Shown one piece after another: positions 18,407 to 28,165 of a DNA stretch of 64,000 nucleotides (the first letter of the stretch is position 1; every line of letters begins with the position of its first letter). This stretch comes from Pseudomonas baltica (lineage in GTDB: Bacteria > Pseudomonadota > Gammaproteobacteria > Pseudomonadales > Pseudomonadaceae). The position numbers were made by a program, and so were the translations under genes. Below the pieces are notes generated by a model. That model was not told the DNA's origin, did no database searches, and saw only the letters and a list, made by a program, of their open reading frames with translations. Where the stretch lies: assembly GCF_031880315.1 (NCBI RefSeq), contig NZ_CP134771.1:4180501-4244500 (forward strand), in the 5' to 3' direction.

Positions 18407-19723
18407 ATGCACTGTTTGACGGCCGGAGTTTTGCCTTTGCCGCGTTTATCTGCTGCTCGAATCAGCCATTTCCTGCCCTCACTGGTGTTGCTGCTGGCCG
18501 GGCTGGCGGCAGCCTATGTGCGCGATTTGAACGTGTTCTTCACATCGCTGTTCAACGTCCTGCCGACGCTGGTGCTACTGCTGGGGGGCGCCTATTGCGC
18601 AGTCTATCGGCGCCAGCGCGAGCTGTTCCTGATGGTCACGGTGTATATCGCCTACTATCTGCTCGATACGCAGACCGATTTCTACCGCGACAATGGCAAG
18701 CTGCGCGAAGACGCGGCGGTGGTCTTCCATCTGGTCTGCCTGATATTGCCGATGCTCTACGGACTGTTCGGCGCTTGGGCGGAACGCACTCATCTGTTTC
18801 AGGATATCGTCGCCCGCTGCGCGGTGCTGCTGGCCGTCAGCGCGGTGGCGCTGGGCCTGGAGCAGAGCTTTCCAGCGGCCTTGCTCGAATGGCTGGCGGA
18901 CATCCGCTGGCCGTCGCTGCACGGCCAATGGATGAGCCTGATCCAGCTCGCCTACCCGATGTTCTTCATCGCCTTCGTGGTGCTCACGGTGCAATACGTG
19001 CGCTTTCCCCGGCCGTTGCATGCCGCGCAACTGGTGGGCCTGATCGGGATGTTCTGGGCCCTGCCGAAGACCTTCATCCTGCCCTTTACTCTGAACATCC
19101 TGTGCAGCCAGGTGATGCTGATGATCGCCGCCGCGGTAGCCCACGAGGCCTATCAGATGGCCTTTCGTGACGAGCTCACCGGGCTGCCGGGCCGCCGTGC
19201 GCTCAACGAGCGCATGCAACGCCTGGGGCGCAATTACGTGCTGGCAATGACCGACGTCGACCACTTCAAGAAATTCAACGACACCCACGGCCACGACGTC
19301 GGCGATCAGGTGCTGCGCCTGGTGGCCAGCAAGTTGTCGAAAGTCAGCGGCGGCGGGCGCGCGTATCGCTATGGCGGGGAAGAGTTCGCCCTGGTCTTCG
19401 CCGGCAAGACCCTGGAAGAGTGCATGCCGCATCTCGAAGTGATCCGCGGCGTGATTGCTGCCTACAACATTCAGCTGCGCAACCCCGATCGCCCGCAGGA
19501 TGACCTGCAGGGTCGTCAGCGCCGGGCGGGTTCGGCGGCGACCAGCGTGTCGGTCACGGTGAGCATCGGCGTGTGCGAGCGGATGCCCGAGCAGCGCACC
19601 CCCGAGGAAGTCCTCAAGGCCGCCGACCAGGCGTTGTATGCCGCCAAAAGTGCCGGCCGCAATTGCGTGGTCAGCTATGGCCAGAACCGCCGTGGCGCGG
19701 TGCGTACTGCTGCGACTGCGTGA
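18407..19723 (+). CDS. Membrane-bound diguanylate cyclase (GGDEF)
   Basis: 438 aa. About six or seven hydrophobic segments fill residues 15-255. A GGDEF domain follows from FRDELTGLPGRRAL, with TDVDHFKKFNDTHGHDVGD and the active-site G-G-E-E-F at 323-327, so the protein should make c-di-GMP. The inhibitory I-site position (R-x-x-D upstream of RYGGEEF) reads S-G-G-G, so feedback inhibition by that route is unlikely. It sits between two fadE genes. The ATG at 18407 has only a weak ribosome site. Confidence 0.88.
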   Translation: MHCLTAGVLPLPRLSAARISHFLPSLVLLLAGLAAAYVRDLNVFFTSLFNVLPTLVLLLGGAYCAVYRRQRELFLMVTVYIAYYLLDTQTDFYRDNGKLREDAAVVFHLVCLILPMLYGLFGAWAERTHLFQDIVARCAVLLAVSAVALGLEQSFPAALLEWLADIRWPSLHGQWMSLIQLAYPMFFIAFVVLTVQYVRFPRPLHAAQLVGLIGMFWALPKTFILPFTLNILCSQVMLMIAAAVAHEAYQMAFRDELTGLPGRRALNERMQRLGRNYVLAMTDVDHFKKFNDTHGHDVGDQVLRLVASKLSKVSGGGRAYRYGGEEFALVFAGKTLEECMPHLEVIRGVIAAYNIQLRNPDRPQDDLQGRQRRAGSAATSVSVTVSIGVCERMPEQRTPEEVLKAADQALYAAKSAGRNCVVSYGQNRRGAVRTAATA

Positions 19724-19815
19724 CCGGACAGTCACAAGTTGACGCTATGTCTCCGAAAAGTTGTTGGGCTACACTGCCCTGATTCGACTTTTCCAGCTCT
19801 GTTCTAGAGGTTGCC

Positions 19816-21594
19816 ATGGCTGACTACAAAGCGCCCCTGCGCGATATGCGCTTCATCCTCAACGAAGTCTTCGATGTGTCCAGCCAGTGGGCGCAGTTGC
19901 CGGCCCTTGCCGAAGTCGTGGATGCCGACACCGTCGAGGCCATTCTAGAAGAGGCGGGCAAAGTCACCAGCAAAGGCATCGCGCCGCTGAGCCGAGCGGC
20001 CGATGAAGAAGGCTGCCACTGGCACGACGGCGCAGTCACCACCCCGGCCGGCTTCCTCCAGGCCTATCGCACCTACGCCGAGGGCGGCTGGGTAGGTGTT
20101 GGCGGCGACCCGCAATTCGGCGGCATGGGCATGCCCAAGGTGGTGTCGGCCCAAGTCGAGGAAATGGTCAACTCCGCCAGCCTGTCGTTCGGCCTGTACC
20201 CGATGCTCACCGCCGGCGCCTGCCTGTCGATCCTCGCTCACGCCAGCGAAGCGCTCAAACAGGCGTATCTGCCCAATATGTACGCGGGCGTGTGGGCCGG
20301 CTCCATGTGCCTCACCGAAGCTCATGCGGGGACCGATCTGGGCATCATCCGCACCAAGGCCGAGCCCCAGGCCAATGGCAGCTACAAGGTCAGCGGCACC
20401 AAGATCTTCATCACCGGCGGTGAGCACGACCTCACCGAAAACATCATCCACCTGGTGCTGGCCAAGTTGCCTGATGCGCCGGCGGGGCCCAAGGGCATCT
20501 CGTTGTTCCTGGTGCCCAAGTTTCTGGTCAACGCCGATGGCAGCCTGGGTGAGCGCAATCCGGTGACCTGCGGCTCCATCGAGCACAAGATGGGCATCCA
20601 GGCCTCGGCCACGTGTGTGATGAACTTCGACGCCGCCGAAGGTTATATCGTCGGCGAGCCGAACAAGGGCCTGGCGGCGATGTTCACCATGATGAACTAC
20701 GAGCGCCTCGGCGTTGGTATTCAGGGCCTGGCGTCGGGCGAGCGCTCGTACCAGAACGCCGTGGACTACGCTCGCGATCGCCTGCAGAGCCGGTCGCCCA
20801 CTGGCGCGCAAGCCAAGGACAAAGTCGCCGACCCGATCATCGTCCACCCCGATGTGCGGCGCATGCTGCTGACCATGAAGGCCAGCAACGAAGGCGGCCG
20901 GGCCTTCTCCTCGTACGTGGCGCTGCAACTCGACCGCGCCAAGTTCAGCGAAGAGGCCACCGAGCGCAAACGTGCCGAAGACTTGGTGGCCTTGCTGACG
21001 CCGGTCGCCAAGGCGTTCCTGACGGACCTGGGCCTGGAAACCACCGTGCATGGCCAGCAGATTTTCGGCGGCCACGGCTACATCCGCGAATGGGGCCAGG
21101 AACAACTGGTGCGCGACGTGCGCATCACCCAGATCTACGAAGGCACCAACGGCATCCAGGCCCTCGACCTGATAGGCCGCAAGGTGGTGGGCAACGGCGG
21201 CGCGTCGTACAAGATCTTCGCTGAAGAAATCCGCTGGTTCATCGCCGACACCGGCGGCGCCATGGCCGAGTTCACCAAGCCGTTGGGCGCTGCACTGGAC
21301 AACCTCGATCAGCTGACCACCTGGGTCATCGACAAGGCACTGCACAATCCCCAGGAAATCGGCGCTGCCTCGGTGGAATACCTGCAAGTGTTCGGCTACA
21401 CCGCCTATGCCTATATGTGGGCATTGATGGCCCAGGCGGCGCTGGGCAAGGAAGATCAGGAGGCGTTCTACGCCAGCAAGCTCGGTACAGCGCGGTTCTT
21501 TTTTGCCCGCTTGCTGCCGCGCATCCATTCACTGACGGCCTCGGTCAAGGCGGGCAGCGAATCCCTGTATCTGCTGGATGCCGAGCAATTCTGA
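19816..21594 (+). CDS. FadE-type acyl-CoA dehydrogenase (second copy)
   Basis: 592 aa and clearly paralogous to the gene at 16402 (shared [10 protein letters not shown] N-terminus, MCLTEAHAGTDLG, QIYEGTNGIQALDLIGRK). The two probably divide acyl-chain lengths. No PsrA-type dyad is seen in the 92 bp upstream, unlike the first copy. The stop lies 5 bp before the GacA box of the downstream sRNA. Confidence 0.93.
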   Translation: MADYKAPLRDMRFILNEVFDVSSQWAQLPALAEVVDADTVEAILEEAGKVTSKGIAPLSRAADEEGCHWHDGAVTTPAGFLQAYRTYAEGGWVGVGGDPQFGGMGMPKVVSAQVEEMVNSASLSFGLYPMLTAGACLSILAHASEALKQAYLPNMYAGVWAGSMCLTEAHAGTDLGIIRTKAEPQANGSYKVSGTKIFITGGEHDLTENIIHLVLAKLPDAPAGPKGISLFLVPKFLVNADGSLGERNPVTCGSIEHKMGIQASATCVMNFDAAEGYIVGEPNKGLAAMFTMMNYERLGVGIQGLASGERSYQNAVDYARDRLQSRSPTGAQAKDKVADPIIVHPDVRRMLLTMKASNEGGRAFSSYVALQLDRAKFSEEATERKRAEDLVALLTPVAKAFLTDLGLETTVHGQQIFGGHGYIREWGQEQLVRDVRITQIYEGTNGIQALDLIGRKVVGNGGASYKIFAEEIRWFIADTGGAMAEFTKPLGAALDNLDQLTTWVIDKALHNPQEIGAASVEYLQVFGYTAYAYMWALMAQAALGKEDQEAFYASKLGTARFFFARLLPRIHSLTASVKAGSESLYLLDAEQF

Positions 21595-21598
21595 GTGC

Positions 21599-21616
21599 TG
21601 TAAGCGTTTGCTTACA
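21599..21616 (+). promoter_or_regulatory. GacA box (upstream activating sequence)
   Basis: TGTAAG-N6-CTTACA, an exact match to the palindrome bound by the response regulator GacA upstream of rsmX/Y/Z genes. It is centred about 65 bp before the predicted sRNA start, the normal spacing. A TATCTT -10 box lies at 21661-21666. Confidence 0.88.
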
Positions 21617-21671
21617 GTCTGTGGTGCCGATCGCCTATACCGCTGACAAGTCGGATTCAGTATCTTTAACT

Positions 21672-21785
21672 CACGGATGTAGCGCAGGAAGCGCCAAGGA
21701 AATAAACGGAATCACCCGCCAGGATGGTGGGTAGAAATGGATGTCAGGGACACATACTGCAAAACCCCGCTCAGGCGGGGTTTTT
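21672..21785 (+). ncRNA. rsmY: Rsm regulatory RNA (RsmX/RsmY/RsmZ class)
   Basis: About 114 nt from the predicted start to the end of the terminator, the expected size. At least six GGA motifs are present, including one in the hairpin loop GCGC-AGGAA-GCGC and one in a GGA loop flanked by ACCC/GGGT. These are the sites that titrate CsrA/RsmA proteins. With the GacA box this is a Gac/Rsm cascade RNA. The name rsmY rests on position downstream of the acyl-CoA dehydrogenase gene as in P. putida; rsmX is the alternative. The transcript start is inferred. Confidence 0.85.
21763..21785 (+). terminator. Rho-independent terminator of the Rsm RNA
   Basis: ACCCCGC-TCAG-GCGGGG followed by TTTTT, a 6-bp GC stem with a U-tract. 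Confidence 0.88.
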
Positions 21786-21809
21786 CGTTTGGGCGGGTTT
21801 TAGCTCACC

Positions 21810-21968
21810 TCAACGTTTGGCAATGATATACACCGCATGGATGATCCCTGGGATGTAGCCGCACAGAGTCAGCAGGATATTGAGCCAGAAGGCGCCGCCG
21901 AAACCGACCTGCAGGAACACGCCGACAGGGGGCAGGATAATGGCGAAAATGAGGCGAATGATGTCCAT
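21810..21968 (-). CDS. Pmp3/YqaE-family small membrane protein
   Basis: 52 aa, start MDIIRLIFAIILPPVGVFLQ. Two hydrophobic helices joined by the Pmp3 signature (LPPVGVFL, then NILLTLCGYIPGIIHA). Members affect membrane potential and salt or cold stress tolerance. The ATG is preceded by CTCTGGAGTAACACC. It is convergent with the Rsm RNA terminator and monocistronic. Confidence 0.88.
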   Translation of the reverse strand: MDIIRLIFAIILPPVGVFLQVGFGGAFWLNILLTLCGYIPGIIHAVYIIAKR

Positions 21969-22289
21969 GGTGTTACTCCAGAGGTCGTTAATCTAGTGAC
22001 CTTTGGCGCGCGAGAAGATTCCGTCGATCACTGGCAACTCGCTGTTACTCAACCACTTACATCGCTGAGCGCGGAAAAAGCGCCCGAGCCTAACCTAGCT
22101 GGCTCGGGACGTTGCGCGATAACGCAAGACGGTATTTTTACCCTGGCCGAATGTAGAACCAGGATTTTGCTGCGGACATGATGGTGCGGCGGCTGGCGTG
22201 TGTATGTCGCATGACTGTTGGAGCAAGGCTTGCCCGCGAAAGCGCCGGTCGCGTCGATCCCCTTTTTTACGGTGAACCACAGGGTCTCG
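21969..22289. other. Gene-free interval with hairpins and a half REP
   Basis: Contains the perfect dyad CCCGAGCC (22083-22090) / GGCTCGGG (22101-22108), then TTGCG...CGCAA (22112-22127), and a single REP copy at about 22217-22246. No credible gene is seen. The hairpins could belong to a terminator or a small RNA. Confidence 0.45.
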
Positions 22290-22895
22290 CTACCCGCGAA
22301 AACGCGCCAGCGCTTCCAGGCCATCGGTGTAGGTGCGCACCAAAAACGCCGGCTGCAGGAAGCCATGATCGCGATCGTGGTCGACAATGACGATGTCGGC
22401 ATCGATGCCCCAGTCGCGTTCTTTCGCCAGCGGCGGATGCTCAGCGTTGCCATCGATGATCAGCAGGATATGCAGGTCGCGGCACAATCTCGACGCAGCC
22501 TGACAGTACTCGACGGTCAAGTGCTTACAGTCGGCCTGCAGCACGATGGCTGCGGTGTTCGCATCCACGGCAGCATGCAGCGCGGCCTGATCGTTGGCCC
22601 GCAGGTGTGCCGGATGATCACCGATAAGCAGGATGCCGCTGTCGCGGCGCTTGCTTTGCCCCCAGCGGCGCGCCAGATCAAGGGCGGCCTGGCGCGCGGC
22701 GGCGAGGCTGGGTCGCGGCCAGATGAGGGTATTGCCTGGCATCGTGGTGATTTCTTCGCGGCCGGAGCCCACTCCCGCACGGGGGACAAGGTGTACGGTC
22801 GGTTTGAATGCGGCAGGTGAGCGGTTGTCAAGCTGACCAGACGCCGCAGGCGCGTCAAATTCCGCTGTGAAACGACGCAAACTGAATAGACTCAT
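22290..22895 (-). CDS. Hypothetical protein
   Basis: 201 aa, start MSLFSLRRFTAEFDAP. No family is recognised. Residues 1-50 look disordered. The rest alternates predicted helices and hydrophobic strands (GILLIGDHPAHL, TAAIVLQADCKHL, LHILLIIDGN, ADIVIVDHDRDHG), suggesting a Rossmann-like alpha/beta domain, perhaps a receiver- or nucleotide-binding fold. Three short strand-D/N-H motifs (GDH, IDGN, VDHD) are notable. It is divergent from the LysR gene across 155 bp that hold the dyad CCCCGCGCGGGG at about 22945. Confidence 0.6.
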   Translation of the reverse strand: MSLFSLRRFTAEFDAPAASGQLDNRSPAAFKPTVHLVPRAGVGSGREEITTMPGNTLIWPRPSLAAARQAALDLARRWGQSKRRDSGILLIGDHPAHLRANDQAALHAAVDANTAAIVLQADCKHLTVEYCQAASRLCRDLHILLIIDGNAEHPPLAKERDWGIDADIVIVDHDRDHGFLQPAFLVRTYTDGLEALARFRG

Positions 22896-23050
22896 TCGCT
22901 CAGGCCTATCTAAATGCTAAACGGCAAAGGCGCAGGAAATTCCCCGCGCGGGGCCTTTGTGTGTCTGCAGCCCTTTGATTGCGGATAGACTAGGCCGCTG
23001 CCGGGGACGACTCCATTTCGATTTAGCAGTATTTTTGATAAGTGATGCTT

Positions 23051-23929
23051 ATGGATTTCAAGCAGCTGCGGTATTTCGTCGCGGTCTATGAAGAGGGCCA
23101 CGTCGGCCGCGCCGCCGAGCGCCTGGCGCTGTCGCAACCGGCGCTGTCGCAACAGATCAGGCAGCTGGAGCACAACCTCGATGTGAGCCTGTTCGAGCGC
23201 AGCAACAAACGCCTGCTGCCGACCCTGGCCGCCCACACGCTGTACAACCATGCCGTGCCGCTGCTCGACGGGCTGCAGCGGGCGCGCGAGGCATTGGGCA
23301 ATTTCAAGGGCCAGGCGGTGCGCACGCTGGCCATCGGCGTGCTGCAAACCGTGCACCCGAGCCTGGTGCCGCAGTTGCTCGAGGGTGTGCGCAAGGCACA
23401 GCCCCATCTGGTAGTGCAGATCTACGAGTTGTCGGGGCTGGAGATCGAGCGGCGGTTGCTCAGCGGTGTGCTGGATATCGGCATCGGCTATCTGCCGCCG
23501 CGCCAGCCGGGGTTGCATGGGGTGCTGCTTTATGAGGACGAGTTGCAGGTGGTGATCCCCACGGAGCACCCGCTGCGCGCGTTCAAGAGGGTCTCGCTGG
23601 CACAGGCAGCGGACTTGCAAATGCTGTTGCTGGGCGAGGAGTTTCAGCTGCGGCAGATCTGGCAGGGGCAACTGGCCAATCTGGGCCGACGCCCGCAGGT
23701 GCAGGCCGAGCTCAACACCATGGCGGCGATCCTCGACAGCTTGCCCGGTACGGCGTTGGCCACGGTGCTGCCTGGGCGAGCGCGGGTGGTTGGGGATGAT
23801 GCCGGGTTGCTATGGAAGCCCCTGAGTGAACCGCGGGTCCCGCTCAAGGTGGGGCTGGTGTTCCGGGATGCGCAGCGCCAGCAGGCGTCGGTGGAGTTGT
23901 TGCAACGGGTGCTGGAATCGAGGGCGTAA
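23051..23929 (+). CDS. LysR-family transcriptional regulator (CynR/CbbR-like)
   Basis: 292 aa from MDFKQLRYFVAVYEEG; GTG at 23042 and ATG at 23045 are in-frame alternatives. The N-terminal winged helix (HVGRAAERLALSQPALSQQIRQLE) is typical of LTTRs. The effector domain follows from about residue 90 (TLAIGVLQTVHPSLVPQLLEGV). The 5' region is shared with the divergent hypothetical gene, which is a possible target. The effector is unknown. Confidence 0.88.
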   Translation: MDFKQLRYFVAVYEEGHVGRAAERLALSQPALSQQIRQLEHNLDVSLFERSNKRLLPTLAAHTLYNHAVPLLDGLQRAREALGNFKGQAVRTLAIGVLQTVHPSLVPQLLEGVRKAQPHLVVQIYELSGLEIERRLLSGVLDIGIGYLPPRQPGLHGVLLYEDELQVVIPTEHPLRAFKRVSLAQAADLQMLLLGEEFQLRQIWQGQLANLGRRPQVQAELNTMAAILDSLPGTALATVLPGRARVVGDDAGLLWKPLSEPRVPLKVGLVFRDAQRQQASVELLQRVLESRA

Positions 23930-23933
23930 TCAC

Positions 23934-24012
23934 GGGCCTCTCCGCCGGCAGAGCCCGCTCCCACAGGGGGACGACTAACACTGTGGAGCGAGCTCTGCGC
24001 ACGAAGAGGCCC
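23934..24012. repeat. REP pair, diverged
   Basis: GGGCCTCTCCGCCGGCAGAGCC..CGCTCCCACAG faces a mirror copy ending in GAAGAGGCCC, between the convergent LysR and S9 peptidase genes. Confidence 0.6.
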
Positions 24013-24030
24013 TTGAGTTCACCGCAAAAA

Positions 24031-25875
24031 TCAGCCCATTACCCGGCCGTAAAACTTCCACTCCTCCTCCAGCGCATGCGCCAGGTTCGCCGCTTGGCGA
24101 AAGCCGTGTCGTTCCTCAGGATAAAAATGCCCTTCGGCTGGCAAGCCATTACGCTGCAACGCCTCGAGCATGCTGCGGGTCTGCTGCGGCACCACCACCG
24201 CGTCCAGTTCGCCCTGAAAGAAGATCACCGGCACCTTGATACGCTCGGCATGCAGCAGCGGCGTGCGTGCTTCATAACGCGCATGGTCCGCGTCAGGGTC
24301 GCCGATCAGCCAGTCCAGATAGTCGCTCTCGAACTTGTGCGTATCGCGGGCCAGCGCCGCCGGGTCGCTCACCCCATACAAGCTGGCGCCGCCGCGAAAT
24401 ACATCGCGAAACGCCAGGGCGCATAACGTCGTGTAACCGCCGGCGCTGCTGCCGCGAATGAACGCCCGCTGCGCATCGATCAACCCTTGCGCCGCCAGGT
24501 GCTCGACCGCCGCGCAGGCATCGTCGACATCGCTGACACCCCAATTGCCCTGCAATGCCTGGCGATATTCGCGGCCGTAGCAGGTACTGCCGCGATAGTT
24601 GATGTCCGCTACGGCAAAGCCGCGCTGCGTCCAGTACTGGATGCGCGGCTCGAACACCGGGTAGCAGCTGGACGTCGGCCCGCCATGGATGAACACCAGC
24701 AATGGTGGCGGTACCTGCGGGTTGGCCGGTGGATAGAAAAAACAATGCGCCTGGCCGTCGCCACTGGCATAGCTGTGCGGATGCGGCAGGCTGATGTGCT
24801 CGGCGGCCAAGGGCGCTTCGCCGCCGGCCAGGACTTGCACCTCGTGGCTGCGCCGATCGATGGCGATCACGGCCGAGGGGCAGGTCGGCGAGGCGGCGAT
24901 GGCATAGAAGCAAGCGTTGTCGGCCGCCAGGTTGCGGAAACGGCTGAACTCGCCGGTGTAGTCGAGCGTGGAGCCATCGGCGTCGTTGCACAGTCCGAGT
25001 TTGGCGAAGCCGTCTTCGAACCAGGTGGCCAGGTAGGTATGGTCCACGAGCGGCAGCCAACTGCTGGCCCCCAGTTGCCAGGGCGCTCCTGCATGATCGG
25101 CGGCCTTGGCGGGCAGCGCGTGCCAGCCGGCGGGGCTTTCTCGCCAGGGCTGCCAAAAGCCGTTGCGATCGGACAGGCACTGCACGCGGCCCTGTTCGTC
25201 GATACGCGGCTGTTGCAGTGACTCAGGCTGCGCGCCATCGCCGGCCAGGTAATACGGCTTGTGCCAGCCGCGGCCATCCAGGGTGCGCTCGGCACACATC
25301 AGCCGGGTCGCGGTCCAGGGTTGTTCGGGGTGCGACCACTCGATCCAGGCCAGCCGCGAGCCATCCGGGCACAGCACCGGGGCGGCATAGAAGTCGGCGC
25401 CTTCGGCCAGCACCCGACGCGCGCCATCCTCGGCATCGATAGCCACCAGCCGGTGGATCGGATAAGGCGCGCCGGGCTCTTCTTCCACCGCCAGCACCTG
25501 GCCGTCGGCGAAGCTCAGGTCGCCATAGCGGCGCACGTCGTGGGTGAGGGGATGAGGGGCGCTGCCGTCCAGTGCCTGAAGATACAGCTGCTGGTCGCGC
25601 TCGTTGACGAACACCAGGCCGTCGTCCACCAAACAGAACGAACCGCCGCCGTATTCGTACACGCGGCTGCGCACGCTGAAACCGTCGGGGGTCAGGCAGC
25701 GCACCTGACCGTCTTGCCATTGCCAGATGCGGCTGGCGGCGTCGCTGGGGCGGTATTCGCTCCAGAAGACCCCGGCGGCACCGATGCGCAATTCGGCGAA
25801 ATCGGTGGCGGCCGCGACCGCTTGTGCGGCGCTGAACGGCTCAGCTTTTAGCGATGAGACGGGAGTTTCGTTCAT
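24031..25875 (-). CDS. S9-family serine peptidase of the pqq locus (prolyl-oligopeptidase-like)
   Basis: 614 aa. The N-terminal half has beta-propeller-like repeats (about residues 30-350). The C-terminal alpha/beta hydrolase domain has the nucleophile S477 in RGSSAGGY, the acid in FQGELDAVV and the His in ERHGF. The start [10 protein letters not shown] lies inside the 3' end of pqqE (35-bp overlap), so it is co-transcribed. This position after pqqE is conserved in Pseudomonas, and a peptidase gene here has been called pqqM. It might trim PqqA-derived peptides; that role is not proven. Confidence 0.85.
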   Translation of the reverse strand: MNETPVSSLKAEPFSAAQAVAAATDFAELRIGAAGVFWSEYRPSDAASRIWQWQDGQVRCLTPDGFSVRSRVYEYGGGSFCLVDDGLVFVNERDQQLYLQALDGSAPHPLTHDVRRYGDLSFADGQVLAVEEEPGAPYPIHRLVAIDAEDGARRVLAEGADFYAAPVLCPDGSRLAWIEWSHPEQPWTATRLMCAERTLDGRGWHKPYYLAGDGAQPESLQQPRIDEQGRVQCLSDRNGFWQPWRESPAGWHALPAKAADHAGAPWQLGASSWLPLVDHTYLATWFEDGFAKLGLCNDADGSTLDYTGEFSRFRNLAADNACFYAIAASPTCPSAVIAIDRRSHEVQVLAGGEAPLAAEHISLPHPHSYASGDGQAHCFFYPPANPQVPPPLLVFIHGGPTSSCYPVFEPRIQYWTQRGFAVADINYRGSTCYGREYRQALQGNWGVSDVDDACAAVEHLAAQGLIDAQRAFIRGSSAGGYTTLCALAFRDVFRGGASLYGVSDPAALARDTHKFESDYLDWLIGDPDADHARYEARTPLLHAERIKVPVIFFQGELDAVVVPQQTRSMLEALQRNGLPAEGHFYPEERHGFRQAANLAHALEEEWKFYGRVMG

Positions 25876-26989
25876 TGCGGAAGGCCAGTTGGTCGATAGT
25901 CGCAGTCGCGTGTTCGGCCTCCTCCCGCGCCCGCAGAATGATGCCGTGATCGACTGATTTGCTGCACACCGGGTCGGCGTTGCTGGCGTCACCCGTGAGC
26001 ATGAACGCTTGGCAGCGACAGCCGCCGAAGTCCTTTTCTTTTTCATCACAGGAGCGGCACGGCTCGGGCATCCAGTCGTAGCCGCGAAAACGGTTGAAAC
26101 CGAACGAATCGTACCAAATGTGCTGCATGCTGTGGTCACGCACATTGGGGAATTCGACCGGCATCTGCCGCGCGCCATGGCAAGGCAGGGCGGTGCCGTC
26201 GGGCGTGACGGTGAGGAATACGCTGCCCCAGCCGTTCATGCAGGCCTTGGGGCGCTCTTCATAGTAGTCCGGGGTGACGAAAATCAGCTTGCACGGATTA
26301 CCGGCCGCCGCCAGGCGCTCGCGGTATTCGTTGGTGATGCGTTCGGCACGCACCAGTTGTTCCTTGGTCGGCAGCAAGCCGACGCGGTTGAGCTCGGCCC
26401 AGCCGTAGAACTGGCAGGTGGCGAGCTCGACGAAGTCGGCTTCCAGGGCGATGCACAGCTCGATGATCTGGTCGATCTTGTCGATGTTGTGCCGGTGGGT
26501 GACGAAGTTGAGCACCATCGGATAACCATGGGCCTTGACAGCCCGGGCCATTTCGAGCTTTTGCGCGAAGGCCTTTTTCGAGCCGGCGAGCATATTGTTG
26601 ACCTGCTCGTCGCTGGCCTGAAAGCTGATCTGGATGTGGTCCAGGCCGGCTTTTTTGAAGTCGCTGATCTTCTGTTCGGTGAGACCGATGCCGGAGGTAA
26701 TCAGGTTGGTGTAGTAGCCCAGCTGCCGCGCTTCGCCGATCAGTTCGGCGAGGTCCTGGCGCACCAGCGGTTCGCCACCGGAAAAACCCAGCTGCGCCGC
26801 GCCCATCTCTCGCGCTTCGCGCATGACCTTGATCCACTGCTCGGTGCTCAGCTCCTTGCCCTGCTGGGCAAAATCCAGTGGGTTGGAGCAATACGGGCAC
26901 TGCAGCGGGCAGCGGTAGGTCAGCTCGGCGAGCAACCACAGCGGCAGGCCGACGGGCGGTGTCGGCGGAATATGTGGCTGATGAGGCAT
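25841..26989 (-). CDS. pqqE: PqqA peptide cyclase (radical SAM)
   Basis: 382 aa. It forms the Glu-Tyr carbon-carbon cross-link in PqqA. The radical-SAM motif is C27-P-L-Q-C31-P-Y-C34. SPASM auxiliary-cluster cysteines appear at the C-terminus ([38 protein letters not shown]). The start [12 protein letters not shown] lies 7 bp after the pqqD stop. Confidence 0.96.
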   Translation of the reverse strand: MPHQPHIPPTPPVGLPLWLLAELTYRCPLQCPYCSNPLDFAQQGKELSTEQWIKVMREAREMGAAQLGFSGGEPLVRQDLAELIGEARQLGYYTNLITSGIGLTEQKISDFKKAGLDHIQISFQASDEQVNNMLAGSKKAFAQKLEMARAVKAHGYPMVLNFVTHRHNIDKIDQIIELCIALEADFVELATCQFYGWAELNRVGLLPTKEQLVRAERITNEYRERLAAAGNPCKLIFVTPDYYEERPKACMNGWGSVFLTVTPDGTALPCHGARQMPVEFPNVRDHSMQHIWYDSFGFNRFRGYDWMPEPCRSCDEKEKDFGGCRCQAFMLTGDASNADPVCSKSVDHGIILRAREEAEHATATIDQLAFRNERNSRLIAKS

Positions 26990-26996
26990 ATGAGAC

Positions 26997-27272
26997 TCAG
27001 CCAAGCTCGATCCAGTGCTCTGCACGAGCGACCTCCATGAATTGCTCGATGTCGGTGCCCAGTTCCGGAACGTCCGGGAACTGCGCTGCCAACGTCGCGA
27101 TAATGGCGGCAACGTCGCGCTCACCGTCGATCAGACCACCGATCAGGGCTGCGCTTTCGTTGAGTTTGATCATGCCTTCGGGGTACAGCAGTACGTGGCC
27201 CTTTTGCGCCGGTTCGTACTGGTAACGATAGCCTTGGCGCCATGTGGGCGTCTTGCTGCGATCGAAGCTCAT
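26997..27272 (-). CDS. pqqD: PQQ peptide chaperone
   Basis: 91 aa. The RiPP-recognition-element fold presents PqqA to PqqE. Conserved features are [28 protein letters not shown], then [11 protein letters not shown]. The ATG overlaps the pqqC stop by 4 bp. Confidence 0.95.
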   Translation of the reverse strand: MSFDRSKTPTWRQGYRYQYEPAQKGHVLLYPEGMIKLNESAALIGGLIDGERDVAAIIATLAAQFPDVPELGTDIEQFMEVARAEHWIELG

Positions 27273-28021
27273 AGAGGGATGCCTTTGTGCCAGACGCGTT
27301 GGTCGGTGACGCTGTGATAGGGCGGGCGGTGCAGTTCATAGGCCATGCTCATGGCGTCCAGCATGCTCCAGAGTATGTCCAGTTTGAACTGCAGGATTTC
27401 CAGCATGCGCTGCTGGCCGGCTGCGGTGGTGTAGTGCTCGAGCGTGATCGCCAGGCCGTGCTCGACATCGCGGCGCGCCTGGCCCAGGCGGGTGCGAAAG
27501 TACTCGTAGCCGGCCGGGTCGATCCACGGGTAGTGCTGGGGCCAGCTGTCGAGACGCGATTGGTGGATCTGCGGCGCGAACAGCTCGGTAAGCGAACTGC
27601 TGGCGGCTTCCTGCCAGCTGGCGCGGCGGGCGAAGTTCACATAGGCGTCGACGGCGAAGCGCACACCGGGCAGCACCAGTTCCTGGGAGCGCAGTTGCTC
27701 CGGGTCGAGGCCCACGGCCTGGCCCAGACGCAGCCAGGCTTCGATGCCGCCGTCTTCGCCAGGAGCGCCGTCGTGGTCGAGCAGGCGCTGGATCCACTCG
27801 CGGCGGATCTCGCGATCGGGGCAGTTGGCGAGGATGGCCGCGTCCTTCAGGGGGATGTTGACCTGATAGTAGAAGCGGTTGGCGACCCAGCCCTGGATCT
27901 GCTCGCGGGTCGCGCGGCCTTCGTACATCGCCACGTGATAGGGGTGATAGATGTGATAGAACGCGCCCTTGGCGCGCAGGGCCTGCTCGAACTCGGCCGG
28001 GGACATCGGTGTGTCGGTCAT
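27269..28021 (-). CDS. pqqC: Pyrroloquinoline-quinone synthase
   Basis: 250 aa. Cofactorless oxidase that completes ring closure and oxidation to PQQ. The all-helical TenA-like fold has conserved [34 protein letters not shown] and [20 protein letters not shown] stretches. The gene is separated from pqqB by a REP pair, the only large gap among pqqB-E. Confidence 0.96.
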   Translation of the reverse strand: MTDTPMSPAEFEQALRAKGAFYHIYHPYHVAMYEGRATREQIQGWVANRFYYQVNIPLKDAAILANCPDREIRREWIQRLLDHDGAPGEDGGIEAWLRLGQAVGLDPEQLRSQELVLPGVRFAVDAYVNFARRASWQEAASSSLTELFAPQIHQSRLDSWPQHYPWIDPAGYEYFRTRLGQARRDVEHGLAITLEHYTTAAGQQRMLEILQFKLDILWSMLDAMSMAYELHRPPYHSVTDQRVWHKGIPL

Positions 28022-28076
28022 GCTGTTCTCCCTCGTTCAAGGTGGAGTCTGATGCTTTTTTGTGCAGGCGGGGCCG

Positions 28077-28145
28077 GCCCCTTCGCGGGCAAGCCCTGCT
28101 CCCACAGGTGTACGCCTGTGGGAGCAGGGCTTGCCCGCGAAGCGC
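28077..28145. repeat. REP palindrome pair inside the pqq operon
   Basis: GCGGGCAAGCCCTGCTCCCAC and its exact inverted copy lie in the pqqB-pqqC gap, forming a long hairpin in the mRNA. Confidence 0.8.
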
Positions 28146-28165
28146 CAGCCGCCGTCACACCTTGT

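Noticed and set aside
22940..22957. CCCCGCGCGGGG followed by T-rich bases, taken as a terminator
   Set aside because: It lies between divergent genes, where no transcript would end; it may be an operator but nothing else supports that.
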